Source of the DNA: Kribbella pratensis
GTDB taxonomy: Bacteria > Actinomycetota > Actinomycetes > Propionibacteriales > Kribbellaceae
Direction: 5' to 3'
Assembly (NCBI RefSeq): GCF_004366075.1
Contig: NZ_SODU01000004.1
Location: 248,001 to 312,000, forward strand
DNA length: 64,000 bases
Positions 9,390-18,167 of the stretch are shown here, in pieces. Below the pieces are notes generated by a model. It searched no databases. It had not been told where the DNA came from and saw only the letters and a list, made by a program, of their open reading frames with translations. Both the position numbers and the translations under genes were made by a program. How positions within the stretch are numbered: position 1 is the stretch's first letter; every line of letters starts with the position of its first letter.

Positions 9390-10562
9390 TCACCGAGTAG
9401 CGGCGAGCACTGCCGCGATGCCTTCTCGCAGATCCTCGACGAAATACTCGGGAACCTCCAGTGCTGGGAAATGTCCCCCGATTTCGGGCGTCCTCCAGCG
9501 GACGATCTGCCGGTACCGCTCCTGCGCCCAGGGGCGCGGACATTTCTCGACGTCGCGGGGATACATGGTGAGTGCCGACGGGACGTCGACCCGGAGTTCG
9601 GGGTCCAGCGAGTTGTGGCTTTCGTAGTAGATGCGGGCCGCTGAGGCACCGGTGCGTGTCAGCCAGTACAGCGTGACGTCGTCGAGAACGCGGTCTCTGG
9701 AAATCCTCTCGAACGGGCTGTCTTCGGTATCTGACCACTCGGCGAACTTGTCGAGGATCCAGGCCAGCAGCCCGACGGGTGAGTCGACGAGTGAGTAGCC
9801 GATGGTCTGCGGCCGGGTCGCCTGCTGCTTCGCGTACGCCGCGCGGTGGCGCCAGAAGTCGTGGGTTTCCACGGTCCATGCGCGCTCGATCGCCGTCAGC
9901 CCGTCGGTGGCCATCCCGGGCGGCGCCTCCGCGAACGTCGTATGGATACCGATAACGTGCGCCGGGAACCTGCCGCCGAGAACCGTGGTGATATTGCCTC
10001 CCCAGTCGCCGCCGTGGGCCAGGAACTTGCCGTACCCCAGCCTTCCCATCAATTCCACCCAGGCGGCCGCGATCTTTTCGGTTCCCCACCCGGTGGCGGC
10101 CGGCTTGTCGCTGTAACCAAAACCTGGCAGCGACGGAACCACGACGTGGAACGCCGGCGCGTCGGCAGCTTTCGGATCCGCCAGCTCCTCCACTACGTCG
10201 ATGAACCGAGCAATGCTGTCCGGCCAGCCGTGCGTCAGGATCAGCGGAGTGGCATCGGCGCGCGCGGACCGCCGGTGCAGGAAGTGGATTCCCAGACCGT
10301 CAATGGTCGTACGGAACTGACCGATCCGATGAAGGCGCTCCTCGAAAGACCGCCAGTTATACCCGGTACGCCAGTAGTTCACGAGCTCGACGAGATCGGC
10401 GAGCGGAACGCCCTGTTCCCATCGGCCCGGGCCGGGCGCGGCGCCGTAGACCGTCTCAGCCTCCGGTAGTCGGGCCGCGGCCAGTCGCGCGCGCAGATCG
10501 TCGAGATCGGCGTCAGATGCGTGGGCGTCGAATGCTTGTACGTCGCTGGTGAGCAGGGGCAT
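9390..10562 (-). CDS. Epoxide hydrolase (EHN-type alpha/beta hydrolase)
   Basis: A 390-residue alpha/beta hydrolase with the N-terminal epoxide hydrolase extension (residues 1-105, rich in DLRARL and RTGYNWRSFEERL). The oxyanion motif HGWP is at 111-114, the nucleophile Asp186 in AHGGDWGG, and the probable catalytic His near 371 in GGHFPALEVPE. These soluble enzymes open epoxides to diols; the substrate is unknown. GGAGG precedes ATG 10562. It diverges from the CGNR regulator, and two copies of a repeat lie between them, so that regulator may control it. It ends one base after the lipoprotein gene (convergent). Confidence 0.9.
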   Translation of the reverse strand: MPLLTSDVQAFDAHASDADLDDLRARLAAARLPEAETVYGAAPGPGRWEQGVPLADLVELVNYWRTGYNWRSFEERLHRIGQFRTTIDGLGIHFLHRRSARADATPLILTHGWPDSIARFIDVVEELADPKAADAPAFHVVVPSLPGFGYSDKPAATGWGTEKIAAAWVELMGRLGYGKFLAHGGDWGGNITTVLGGRFPAHVIGIHTTFAEAPPGMATDGLTAIERAWTVETHDFWRHRAAYAKQQATRPQTIGYSLVDSPVGLLAWILDKFAEWSDTEDSPFERISRDRVLDDVTLYWLTRTGASAARIYYESHNSLDPELRVDVPSALTMYPRDVEKCPRPWAQERYRQIVRWRTPEIGGHFPALEVPEYFVEDLREGIAAVLAATR

Positions 10563-10584
10563 GAGACCTCCTGGCCATCGTCGT

Positions 10585-10651
10585 GGAACCGGCTAAGACG
10601 GTTCCACCATGTCATGCCCGAGATCGGCGCGCAACCGGCTAAGGTGGTTCC
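10585..10651. promoter_or_regulatory. Twin operator-like repeats between epoxide hydrolase and CGNR regulator
   Basis: Two near-identical elements AACCGGCTAAG-N2-GGTTCC start at 10587 and 10633, 46 bp apart. The first (10585-10605) is a perfect inverted repeat, GGAACCG-N7-CGGTTCC. The second is less symmetric and abuts the ATG at 10652. In the second copy TAAGGT (10640-10645 region) acts as a TANNNT -10 box six bases before the start, which predicts a leaderless mRNA. Placement between divergent genes, one a DNA-binding protein, suggests autoregulation plus control of the hydrolase. Confidence 0.55.
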
Positions 10652-11227
10652 ATGCGTGATGGCTTCCCCGACTTCCGCCTCGGTAGCGTGCTGGCGACCA
10701 GCTTCACGGGGACTCTGTCGGAGCGTCACGGCAACGCGGTGGAGCGCATCCCGACACCGCAGCGGCTCGTCGACTGGCTGACAGTGAGCGGGCTCGCCGT
10801 TGACTCGTGCACCACTGCCCAGCTCGACCTCGCTCGGGAACTGCGGGAGTCGATTCACGCCGCCGCGACCGCAGCTGCGACTCAGGACACCCTCCCCGCA
10901 GCTGCTGTCCAAGTCATCAATGACCGCAGCCTTCAAGGCCGGGCCGCGGCTGTCCTGACCCCCGAGGGCCGGCGGCGATGGCACCTTCGCTCGGCTTCCA
11001 GCGTGGAAGATGCCCTGAGCGTGATCGCCGCCGACGCGATCAGCATCATCGCGGGCGAACGAGACGGCAGGTTGGCCTTGTGCGCGTCACCGACCTGCCG
11101 AGCCACCTTCTTCGACACCAGCCAGAGCCGCACGCGCAAATGGTGCGACATGAACACATGCGGCAATCGTCAGAAGAAAGCCCGCTTCATCGCCAACCGC
11201 TCTAGCGGCGGGCGTGCCGGATCTTGA
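10652..11227 (+). CDS. ABATE-domain CGNR zinc-finger regulator
   Basis: A 191-residue putative DNA-binding protein. Residues about 10-130 resemble the ABATE stress-response domain, and the C-terminus is a CGNR zinc finger with four cysteines, Cys144-x4-Cys149 and Cys165-x4-Cys170 (CGNR at 170-173) followed by basic KKARF. No Shine-Dalgarno precedes ATG 10652; TAAGGT sits six bases upstream, so a leaderless transcript is likely. It probably regulates itself and the divergent epoxide hydrolase through the repeats next to it. Its 3' end overlaps the convergent DUF1707 gene by 26 bp. Confidence 0.82.
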   Translation: MRDGFPDFRLGSVLATSFTGTLSERHGNAVERIPTPQRLVDWLTVSGLAVDSCTTAQLDLARELRESIHAAATAAATQDTLPAAAVQVINDRSLQGRAAAVLTPEGRRRWHLRSASSVEDALSVIAADAISIIAGERDGRLALCASPTCRATFFDTSQSRTRKWCDMNTCGNRQKKARFIANRSSGGRAGS

Positions 11228-11744
11228 GGCGGCCGAAGCCCATCACGCCGGTGATCCGCACCCGCGGGCCGTCGCCGGTGGAGTTCTTCGGCGGCTTGTA
11301 GCGGGTGTCCTTCCACTCGGTGCGGACCGCGTCGAAGTCGACGACCGCGTCGCGGGGCAGCGTGATCTTGACGCCGCCGTGCAGCACGTTCAGGTCGATG
11401 TCGACGTCCCCGTGCTCGAACTGCGCCTGCGACAGATCCAGCCGCACCCGCCCGTGCAGGGATTCGACCTTCAGGTGCCGCGGCACCCGCCAGACACCCC
11501 GCCGTACGATCCGGCCGGCCGAAGCGCCGATCGTCGCCGAGCGGCCCGGCTGCTCGGCCGGGAGCGCGGCGACGGCGACCTCGAGATCCTGGCGGGTCCT
11601 CGCGGCCAGGACCTGGTGCAGTTGCTGCTCCAGTTCGTCGTGGGAGAGGTAGCCACCGGTGTACGCCGCTTGCACGCGCTCCACCGCCGCGTTGCGGTCC
11701 ACGTCCCCGATCGCGGGCGAGCGGTCCTCTGGCACGGAAGTCAC
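11202..11744 (-). CDS. DUF1707 domain protein
   Basis: A 180-residue protein. An N-terminal DUF1707 (SHOCT-like) domain at about 10-65 (IGDVDRNAAVERVQAAYTGG, LSHDELEQQLHQVL) is followed by a linker and a beta-rich C-terminal region (HLKVESLHGRVRLDLSQAQ, VLHGGVKITLPRD). The latter resembles the DUF2154/cell-wall-active antibiotic response repeat often joined to DUF1707. No membrane segment is seen. Function unknown; such proteins are widespread in Actinomycetota. GTG 11744 is chosen because it lies four bases after the HAD stop and matches the usual domain start; the open frame upstream is antisense-like to the HAD gene. Confidence 0.78.
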   Translation of the reverse strand: MTSVPEDRSPAIGDVDRNAAVERVQAAYTGGYLSHDELEQQLHQVLAARTRQDLEVAVAALPAEQPGRSATIGASAGRIVRRGVWRVPRHLKVESLHGRVRLDLSQAQFEHGDVDIDLNVLHGGVKITLPRDAVVDFDAVRTEWKDTRYKPPKNSTGDGPRVRITGVMGFGRLKIRHARR

Positions 11745-11748
11745 CGGA

Positions 11749-12369
11749 TCACTGTAGTGGCAGGCCGCGTTCGCGCAGCTGGATACGCAGGTTCGCGGCG
11801 CCGGCGAAGACCTCGGCGTCGAGACCGACCGCACGGGCGCCGTCGACGTTGTACGCCATGTCGTCGGTGTAGAACGTGCGCGCCGGGTCCAGACCGAAGC
11901 GTTCGATCAGGATCCGGTAGATCTTCTCGTCCGGCTTCGCAGTCTGCTCGACCCCGGACACGACCTCCCCGTCGAAACGGGTGAGGATCGGGAACGCCTC
12001 CTTGGCGACCTCCCACTTCTCGCCGGAGAAGTTCGTCAACGCGTACGTCGGTACGCCGAGCGCCTGGAGCTCGGTGAGCACCGCGGCGGTGTCCTCGAAC
12101 ACGCCCTTGACCATCTTCAGCCAGCCGGTGTCGTACGCCTCGATCCACTCGGCGTGCTCCGGGTGCAGGCTGGTCAGCTCGGCGACCGCCTCCGCCCACG
12201 GACGCCCCTCGTCCTGCTTGTGGTTCCAGGCCGGCGTGGCCACGTTGGTCAGGAAGTGCGTCCGCTGCTCCTCGTCCGGGATCAGCTCGGCGTACAGGTA
12301 CGTCGGGCTCCAGTCCAGCAGCACCCCACCGATGTCGAACACCACCGCGTCGATCGTCCGCTCACTCAT
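11749..12369 (-). CDS. HAD-superfamily hydrolase (phosphatase)
   Basis: A 206-residue soluble HAD phosphatase of subfamily IA. Motif I is VVFDIGGVLLDW, with the nucleophile Asp in FDIGG (family usual is DxD; the second Asp is replaced by Gly as in the YihX-like group). Motif II is the TNFS segment in YALTNFSGEKWE, the motif III Lys is in AKPDEKIYRIL, and motif IV acidic residues lie in FYTDDMAYN. The substrate is probably a small phosphosugar or nucleotide (inference). ATG 12369 has TAGGGT seven bases upstream and no clear Shine-Dalgarno, so it may be leaderless. It is followed after four bases by the DUF1707 gene. Confidence 0.87.
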   Translation of the reverse strand: MSERTIDAVVFDIGGVLLDWSPTYLYAELIPDEEQRTHFLTNVATPAWNHKQDEGRPWAEAVAELTSLHPEHAEWIEAYDTGWLKMVKGVFEDTAAVLTELQALGVPTYALTNFSGEKWEVAKEAFPILTRFDGEVVSGVEQTAKPDEKIYRILIERFGLDPARTFYTDDMAYNVDGARAVGLDAEVFAGAANLRIQLRERGLPLQ

Positions 12370-12406
12370 ACCGGCAACCCTACGAGACCCGGTACCGCAA
12401 CTCACC

Positions 12407-13609
12407 TCATGCGTTCGACTGGGCGCGGGCGTGCAGTGCGGGAGCCAGTGCGTACTGGCCGATGAAGATCGCGACGCCGAGAACGGCGCAGCCGAGCCAG
12501 GTCGCGGTCGGGCCGAGGTGCTCGAGGGCGTTGGTGCCGGCCAGCGGCCCGATCACGGTGCCGACGCCGAACGCCATACCGGACAGGCCCATGTACCGGC
12601 CGCGCAGGTCGATCGGCGCGAGATCGGCGAACACCGCGCCGATCACCGCGGCGAACCCGATCTCCCCGAGCGTCCACACGACGACCGACAGCGCGTATCC
12701 CCACCAGGTGTGGACGACCGCTCCCAGACCGAACCCGAGCCCGACCACCAGCATCGACGCGGCCAGCAGTTTCGGCCGGTCGAGTTTCGCCATCCACCGG
12801 CCGAGGAACGGCTGGACGAGCACGATCACCACGCCGTTGAGGGCGATCACGAGCCCGTACGTCCGAGCGGACAGGCCGTCCCCCGCCATCGCGAGCGGCA
12901 GGGTCGAGTAGCCCTGCATGTAGATGGTCGCGTAGCCGATCTGGATCAGGACCATCATCAGGAACACCGTGTCGCGCGCGACCACCGGGAGGAGTGCCCG
13001 ACCGGCCGAGTTGTCTTCGGGCGCCGGGCGGCTCTCCGGCACCATCGTCCAGATGACCAGACCGGCGATCACCGACGTGGCGGCGTTCACCCAGAACAGC
13101 AGACCGTAACCGAACGACGCGAGTACGCCGGCGCTGACTGTCGACACGGAGAAGCCGAGGTTGATCGCCCAGAACAGGAGGCCGTACGCGCGGACCCGCT
13201 CGGTCGGCTGCAGCAGATCCGCGACCGTCGCTTGGACCGCCGGCCGGAACAGGTCGCCCAGCAGACCGACGAGGAACGCGGTCATCCAGATCAGCACCAT
13301 CGAACGGGCGGATCCGAGCAGGATCAGCGCGGCGCCGGTGCCGAAGAAGCAGATCAGCATCGTCACCCGGCGTCCGGCCCGGTCGGACAACCAGCCGCCG
13401 ACGAGTTGCGCGCAGACGGATCCGGCGCCGACGGCGGCCGCGACGGCTCCCGCCGTACCCGCGGAGAGGTGGCGGTCGTGGGTCAGGTAAAGAACGAGGA
13501 ACGGTTGCACGAAGCTGCCGAGCCGGTTGACCAGCTGGCACACCCACAACGCCCAGAAGGCCCGCGGAAGTGCGGTGGGCGTGGGGTTGCCGACGGCGAT
13601 TGCGCTCAT
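12407..13609 (-). CDS. Major facilitator superfamily exporter
   Basis: A 400-residue membrane protein with about twelve hydrophobic segments. The loop 2-3 motif GGWLSDRAGRR at about 68-78 is the MFS motif A (usual G-x-L-a-D-r-x-G-r-R), so proton-linked drug or metabolite export is likely. It diverges from an ArsR-type regulator across 63 bp that hold an inverted repeat. It is therefore the probable target of that regulator, a common pump/repressor layout. The ATG at 13609 has only a weak ribosome site. No substrate can be assigned. Confidence 0.87.
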   Translation of the reverse strand: MSAIAVGNPTPTALPRAFWALWVCQLVNRLGSFVQPFLVLYLTHDRHLSAGTAGAVAAAVGAGSVCAQLVGGWLSDRAGRRVTMLICFFGTGAALILLGSARSMVLIWMTAFLVGLLGDLFRPAVQATVADLLQPTERVRAYGLLFWAINLGFSVSTVSAGVLASFGYGLLFWVNAATSVIAGLVIWTMVPESRPAPEDNSAGRALLPVVARDTVFLMMVLIQIGYATIYMQGYSTLPLAMAGDGLSARTYGLVIALNGVVIVLVQPFLGRWMAKLDRPKLLAASMLVVGLGFGLGAVVHTWWGYALSVVVWTLGEIGFAAVIGAVFADLAPIDLRGRYMGLSGMAFGVGTVIGPLAGTNALEHLGPTATWLGCAVLGVAIFIGQYALAPALHARAQSNA

Positions 13610-13637
13610 GGGTCAACTGTCCGGGCCCACCGCAGCA

Positions 13638-13672
13638 TTGTCGACGATTAGGCTCAGGGCTAATCTGGCCCG
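13638..13672 (+). promoter_or_regulatory. Leaderless promoter with overlapping inverted-repeat operator
   Basis: A textbook set for the regulator at 13673: -35 TTGTCG (13638-13643), a 17-bp spacer, -10 TAATCT (13661-13666), then six bases to the GTG. An inverted repeat GATTAG-N8-CTAATC (13646-13665) covers the spacer and most of the -10 box. Binding there would block the regulator's own promoter and probably influence the divergent MFS gene, whose start is 37 bp away. Confidence 0.65.
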
Positions 13673-14662
13673 GTGATCACGATCAGGCTGAACGCCGGGG
13701 ACATCGGGCGGATCCGGTTCGCGCTGTCGCCGGTGTGGGAGGCCGTGACGAGTGTGCGGGCGCTGAGCAACAACACCGCGCGCAGCGTGCACGGGCCGTG
13801 GCTGCAGAAGGTCCGGCCGACGATCGAGGGCGACGACCTGACGTTGCTCAGGGCCCTCATTCCGTCGTACGGCTATATCCCGGACTTCCTGACCCCGGCC
13901 CCGCCGCGCCGGTCGACGAGCCTGGAGTCGGGCCTCGCCGCGATCGCCGCCACGCCGCACGAACTCGTGGCCGCCGAGCTCGCGAAGCTGCACAAGGACA
14001 CCCCGGACCCGATGCTCCCCGAGCTGATCGCGCACCCGGCGAAGGCGCTCGACCTGATCACCTCGGCGCTCGAGACGTACTGGCGGCGGGCGATCGAGCC
14101 TGACTGGCGGCGGATGCGGTCGCTGCTCCAGGAGGATCTCGCGTACCGGCTGGACGAGCTGGCGAGCGGCGGGATCGAGCGGCTGTTCCGCAACCTGCAT
14201 CCGTCGATCAAGTACACCGGCGACCGCATCTCCATCGACCGGCCGTTCTGCTGCGACGGCGAGCCGATGACGGGTCAGGGCCTGCTGCTGGTGCCGTGCG
14301 TGTTCACCTGGCCGGCCGGGCTGGCGGTCACCGGCGCACCGCACGTCCCGACCATCACGTACCCGCCACGCGGCCTCGGGCGGCTGTGGGAGGACCGCCA
14401 GGACACGACGGACTCCCCACTCGCGGACCTCGTCGGCCGCACCCGGGCCGCGATCGTCAGCCACCTCGACCTGCCGATGTCCACAACCCACCTGGCCAAC
14501 CAGCTAGGCGTCTCCGCACCCACGCTCAGCGTCCACCTGAGCATCCTCCGCAACGCAGGCGTCGTCACCTCCCGCCGCGACGGCCGCGCCGTCCTGTACC
14601 ACCGCACGTCCCTGGGCAACCAACTCCTCGCGGCGTCCACCGCGCTGGCGTCCACTGCCTAG
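13673..14662 (+). CDS. ArsR-type winged-helix regulator with large N-terminal domain
   Basis: A 329-residue transcriptional regulator of the DUF5937 + ArsR type common in Actinomycetota. Residues 1-240 form the uncharacterised effector or oligomerisation part (starts MITIRLNAGDIGRIRFALSP). Residues about 250-329 are a winged helix-turn-helix (MSTTHLANQLGVSAPTLSVHLSILRNAGVV as two helices, then DGRAVLYHRTSLG as the wing). GTG start without Shine-Dalgarno; a TAATCT box six bases upstream predicts a leaderless mRNA. Likely represses itself and the divergent MFS pump. Its TAG overlaps the priA stop (convergent CTAG at 14659-14662). Confidence 0.87.
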   Translation: MITIRLNAGDIGRIRFALSPVWEAVTSVRALSNNTARSVHGPWLQKVRPTIEGDDLTLLRALIPSYGYIPDFLTPAPPRRSTSLESGLAAIAATPHELVAAELAKLHKDTPDPMLPELIAHPAKALDLITSALETYWRRAIEPDWRRMRSLLQEDLAYRLDELASGGIERLFRNLHPSIKYTGDRISIDRPFCCDGEPMTGQGLLLVPCVFTWPAGLAVTGAPHVPTITYPPRGLGRLWEDRQDTTDSPLADLVGRTRAAIVSHLDLPMSTTHLANQLGVSAPTLSVHLSILRNAGVVTSRRDGRAVLYHRTSLGNQLLAASTALASTA

Positions 14663-16692
14663 CCGAAGCTGGGTGGGTCTACCTGGATTCGGACGGTGCC
14701 GGGGTTCTTCTTGGTCGTGCGGGCCGATTGGGATTCTTTGAGGGCTTTCACGAGGGTAGTGCCGTGGGCGCGAGGGGTGCGGACGACGGCGCGGACGGTT
14801 TCCTCGTCGAGGTCCACCGGGCCGAGGACCTCGAGACCGGCGGACGGCGGCATCAGGTCGCGGAGTCGGGTGACGAGGTCGTTGACGGATTCGGCCGGGC
14901 CGGTGAGTTCGGCGAGTTTGGCGGCCGGGGCGAGTCGGGCGGTACGGCGGTCCTCGATCTCGCGGGCGGCGTACCCCTCGGGGCTCCACCGCACGATCGC
15001 CTGCAGCGGCAGCGCCGACGGGTCGCCGACCAGGATCACCATCCCGCCGGAGCTTGCCGGCCGGACGAGCGCGGCCGCGTTGAACCAGCGGCGTACCGCT
15101 TCTTCGGCGGCCCTGAGGTCGGGGCGAGCGAGCATCAGCCAGGTGTCAAGGAGCAGCGCCGCGCTGTAGCCGCCTTCGGCGACCGGCTCGGCCCCCGGGG
15201 TGCTGACGACCAACGCCGGCGCGTCCGGTACGACATCGAGCATGTTGTCCCCGCCCGACGTACGGACGACGACACCGGGGAACGCGCGCCCGAGCTCCTC
15301 CGCCGTACGACGTGCGCCGATGATCGCCGCGCGCATCCGGGTGTCGCCGCACTCCGGGCACCGGTGATCCGTCGCCGGCCGGCCGCACACGCTGCAGCTC
15401 GCCGGCCCGGATCCCCCGGTACGACGCAACGTGCCGCCACACGTGGCGCACCGCGAAGGCGCCCGGCACGTCTGGCACACCAAACTCGGCAAGTAACCCG
15501 CCCGCGGCACCTGCACCAGCACCGGCCCGGTCCGCAGACCCTCGCGAGCGATCTCGAACGCTCGGGACGGCAACCGCGCCGCGCGCGCCGACGGGTCGCG
15601 CGCCAGATCGATGTCCGACTCCCCCGCGATGTGCACCGACGGCGCCGCCGCCCGGGTCACCTTCCGGTCCGCGATCAGCTCCTGCGCGAACCCGGACTCC
15701 ACCAAGGCCGCCGCCTCCGCGGACCGCGCGTAACCACCGAGCAACGCCGCGCACTTGTGCCGGTACGCCCGGAGCAGCAGGACTTCCCGGGCATTCGGGT
15801 ACGGCGCCCGCGGCTCGGCGTACGACTCGTCGCCGTCGTCCCACATCGCCACCAAGCCGAGATCCGCGACGGGAGCGAACGCCGCCGCACGCGTCCCGAT
15901 CACGACCCGCGCACGCCCGTGCAACGCGGACAGAAACGCGCGATAGCGAGCTGTCGGACCCAGATCCGCGGACAGCGTGACGAACCCGGACTCCCCCAGC
16001 ACCTCGGCACACGCAGCAGCGAGCCGCTCCAGGTCCCGCGCGTCCGGCGCCAGCAACAGTGCGCCCCGGCCCGAGGCCGCACACACCGCAGCGGCCTGCG
16101 CGAACGCGAGCGGCCAATCAGCTCCCGGTACGGCGGTCCAGACTGCCCTCGGCGCCTCGCCCCGCGCGACCGCGTCCAGGAAACCAGGAGGGTACGGCGC
16201 CCACTCCGAGCGGGACGTCGACAGCGGCGGACTCGGCGGCTGATCGCAGCGCAGCGCCTCGCCCTCGACCTTCGCGTGCCGCGGCGGCACCGCGAGCCGC
16301 GTGACATCCGCGAGCACCCCGGCGTACCGATCGGCGACCGCCCGGCAGAGGTCCGCGATCTCCGGCGTCAGCACCTGCTCGGGCGAAACGACCTTGCGGA
16401 GCCGGACCAGCTTGCCGTCGTGGTCCGACGCGTCGAGCCGCTCCAGCACGAATCCGTCGAGGTCCTTGCCGGCGAACCGCACCTTCACCCGCGCACCGGG
16501 CTGGGCGGCCGCGGCCAGGTCGTCCGGCACCAGATAGTCGAACGGCCGGTCCAGGTGCGGGAGCGAGACATCGACCGCGATCCGGGCCACCGGCAACGTC
16601 GTGGTGATCTCGGCCGGTTCTTTGGTGCGCGACTTGCGAACGGTGTCGCGCAGCAGCGTCAGCTGCTCCGGCGAGTCTCCGTTCGATGTCAC
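14659..16692 (-). CDS. priA: Primosomal protein N' (PriA), actinobacterial form with degenerate ATPase motifs
   Basis: A 677-residue PriA homologue for replication restart. The N-terminal 3'-DNA-binding domain (VARIAVDVSLPHLDRPFDYLVP) and the zinc region (CQTCRAPSRCATCGG through CSVCGRPATDHRCPECG, about 395-445) are conserved. The helicase motor is not: where Walker A is expected there is AVPGADWPLAFAQ, without GK[TS], and the DEAH box is replaced by MWDDGDESY. Loss of these motifs is known from many actinobacterial PriA proteins, so it probably acts as a DNA-binding loader, not as a helicase. GTG 16692 has TACAGT six bases upstream (leaderless candidate). It follows metK on the same strand after a strong hairpin. 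Confidence 0.9.
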   Translation of the reverse strand: MTSNGDSPEQLTLLRDTVRKSRTKEPAEITTTLPVARIAVDVSLPHLDRPFDYLVPDDLAAAAQPGARVKVRFAGKDLDGFVLERLDASDHDGKLVRLRKVVSPEQVLTPEIADLCRAVADRYAGVLADVTRLAVPPRHAKVEGEALRCDQPPSPPLSTSRSEWAPYPPGFLDAVARGEAPRAVWTAVPGADWPLAFAQAAAVCAASGRGALLLAPDARDLERLAAACAEVLGESGFVTLSADLGPTARYRAFLSALHGRARVVIGTRAAAFAPVADLGLVAMWDDGDESYAEPRAPYPNAREVLLLRAYRHKCAALLGGYARSAEAAALVESGFAQELIADRKVTRAAAPSVHIAGESDIDLARDPSARAARLPSRAFEIAREGLRTGPVLVQVPRAGYLPSLVCQTCRAPSRCATCGGTLRRTGGSGPASCSVCGRPATDHRCPECGDTRMRAAIIGARRTAEELGRAFPGVVVRTSGGDNMLDVVPDAPALVVSTPGAEPVAEGGYSAALLLDTWLMLARPDLRAAEEAVRRWFNAAALVRPASSGGMVILVGDPSALPLQAIVRWSPEGYAAREIEDRRTARLAPAAKLAELTGPAESVNDLVTRLRDLMPPSAGLEVLGPVDLDEETVRAVVRTPRAHGTTLVKALKESQSARTTKKNPGTVRIQVDPPSFG

Positions 16693-16735
16693 CGGGAAAC
16701 TGTAGTCGGCCGCGACGACACTGCGTGGGACGCGG

Positions 16736-16770
16736 ACGGCCGGGCTGTGGACAACCGACAGCCCGGCCGT
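16736..16770 (-). terminator. Strong hairpin after metK
   Basis: Perfect 13-bp inverted repeat: ACGGCCGGGCTGT (16736-16748) and its complement at 16758-16770, loop of nine bases. It lies 15 bases beyond the metK stop and 44 bases before priA on the minus strand. There is no T-run, as is usual in high-GC Actinomycetota, so it is a likely GC-rich terminator that separates metK from priA. Confidence 0.65.
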
Positions 16771-16785
16771 GCGCGTACGTCGTAC

Positions 16786-17979
16786 TTACTTGCTGACCGC
16801 GGCCTTCAGGGCCTCGACGCGGTCCGTGCGCTCCCAGGTGAAGTCCTCGCCGGTGCGGCCGAAGTGACCGTTCCGCGCGGTCTGGGCGTAGATCGGCCGG
16901 AGCAGCTCCAGGTCGCGGATGATCGCGGCCGGACGCAGGTCGAAGACCTCGCGGACAGCTGCGGCGATCTTGTCCACGGCGACCTTCTCGGTGCCGAACG
17001 TGTCGACGTAGAAGCCGACCGGAGCGGCCTTGCCGATCGCGTACGCGACCTGGCACTCGACGCGGTCCGCCAGCCCGGCCGCGACGATGTTCTTCGCCAC
17101 CCAGCGCATCGCGTACGCCGCCGACCGGTCGACCTTCGACGGGTCCTTGCCGGAGAACGCGCCGCCGCCGTGCCGCGCCATACCGCCGTAGGTGTCGATG
17201 ATGATCTTCCGCCCGGTCAGCCCGGCGTCGCCCATCGGGCCGCCGATCTCGAACCGGCCGGTCGGGTTCACCAACAGCTTGTAGTCGGTCGCGTCGATGT
17301 CGAACTGCTCGAGCACGGGGTCGACGACGTGCTTCTTGATGTCCGGCGTCAGCATCGAGTCCAGGTTGATGTCGGCGGCGTGCTGGCTGGACACCACCAC
17401 GGTGTCGATCCGGACCGCCTTGTCATCGTCGTACTCCACCGTGACCTGGGTCTTGCCGTCCGGCCGCAGGTACGCCAGGGTGCCGTTCTTGCGGACCTCG
17501 GCGAGCCGCTCGGACAGCCGGTGCGCGATCGTGATCGGCAGCGGCATCAACTCCGGCGTCTCGTTGGACGCATAGCCGAACATCAGTCCCTGGTCGCCTG
17601 CCCCCTGCAGGTCCAGTACGTCCTCGGACGCGTCCGAACGCGTCTCGTACGCCGTGTCGACACCTTGGGCGATGTCCGGGGACTGGCTCCCGATGGCGAC
17701 CTGCACCCCACAGGACGCGCCGTCGAAACCCTTCAGGGACGAGTCGTAGCCGATCTCCAGGATGCGCGCCCGCACGATCCCCGGAATGTCGACGTACGCC
17801 GTCGTGGTGACCTCACCCGCGACGACGACCAGACCCGTGGTGATCAGGGTCTCGACCGCAACCCGGCTCTTCGGGTCCTCGGCCAGCAACGCGTCGAGGA
17901 TGGAGTCGCTGATCTGGTCAGCGATCTTGTCCGGGTGACCTTCGGTCACGGACTCGGACGTGAAAAGGCGCCTCGCCAC
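16786..17979 (-). CDS. metK: S-adenosylmethionine synthetase
   Basis: Makes SAM from methionine and ATP; a cytosolic tetramer. The 397 residues have all family signatures: FTSESVTEGHPDKIADQISD near the N-terminus, GAGDQGLMFGY in the middle, and the P-loop-like GGGAFSGKDPSKVDRSAAY. Start GTG 17979 is fixed by GAGGGAG five bases upstream and by VARRLFTSESVTEGHP, the normal N-terminus; the frame is open upstream, but that part is non-homologous. The 188-base leader (17980-18167) holds no SAM riboswitch class that I recognise. Confidence 0.97.
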   Translation of the reverse strand: MARRLFTSESVTEGHPDKIADQISDSILDALLAEDPKSRVAVETLITTGLVVVAGEVTTTAYVDIPGIVRARILEIGYDSSLKGFDGASCGVQVAIGSQSPDIAQGVDTAYETRSDASEDVLDLQGAGDQGLMFGYASNETPELMPLPITIAHRLSERLAEVRKNGTLAYLRPDGKTQVTVEYDDDKAVRIDTVVVSSQHAADINLDSMLTPDIKKHVVDPVLEQFDIDATDYKLLVNPTGRFEIGGPMGDAGLTGRKIIIDTYGGMARHGGGAFSGKDPSKVDRSAAYAMRWVAKNIVAAGLADRVECQVAYAIGKAAPVGFYVDTFGTEKVAVDKIAAAVREVFDLRPAAIIRDLELLRPIYAQTARNGHFGRTGEDFTWERTDRVEALKAAVSK

Positions 17980-18167
17980 AGTTCTCCCTCGGATTCCTCT
18001 TGTGCCGCCCGGTTGCGCGTTGGCACAGCCGCACGATCCCCCCATGCACCGGCGGTTGGCGATGCATCTTGGGAAGTATGCCAGCAGTTTCCACCCACGT
18101 CCCGGTGCCGCTCCGAATTCCTCCAGGATACGAGATGGGTGATCACATTCTGGACGATCCGCGCGGT

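Noticed and set aside
17980..18167. Possible SAM riboswitch in the metK leader
   Set aside because: The leader can fold but I could not match SAM-I/IV, SAM-II, SAM-VI or SAH core sequences. A covariance-model search with Infernal/Rfam would settle it.
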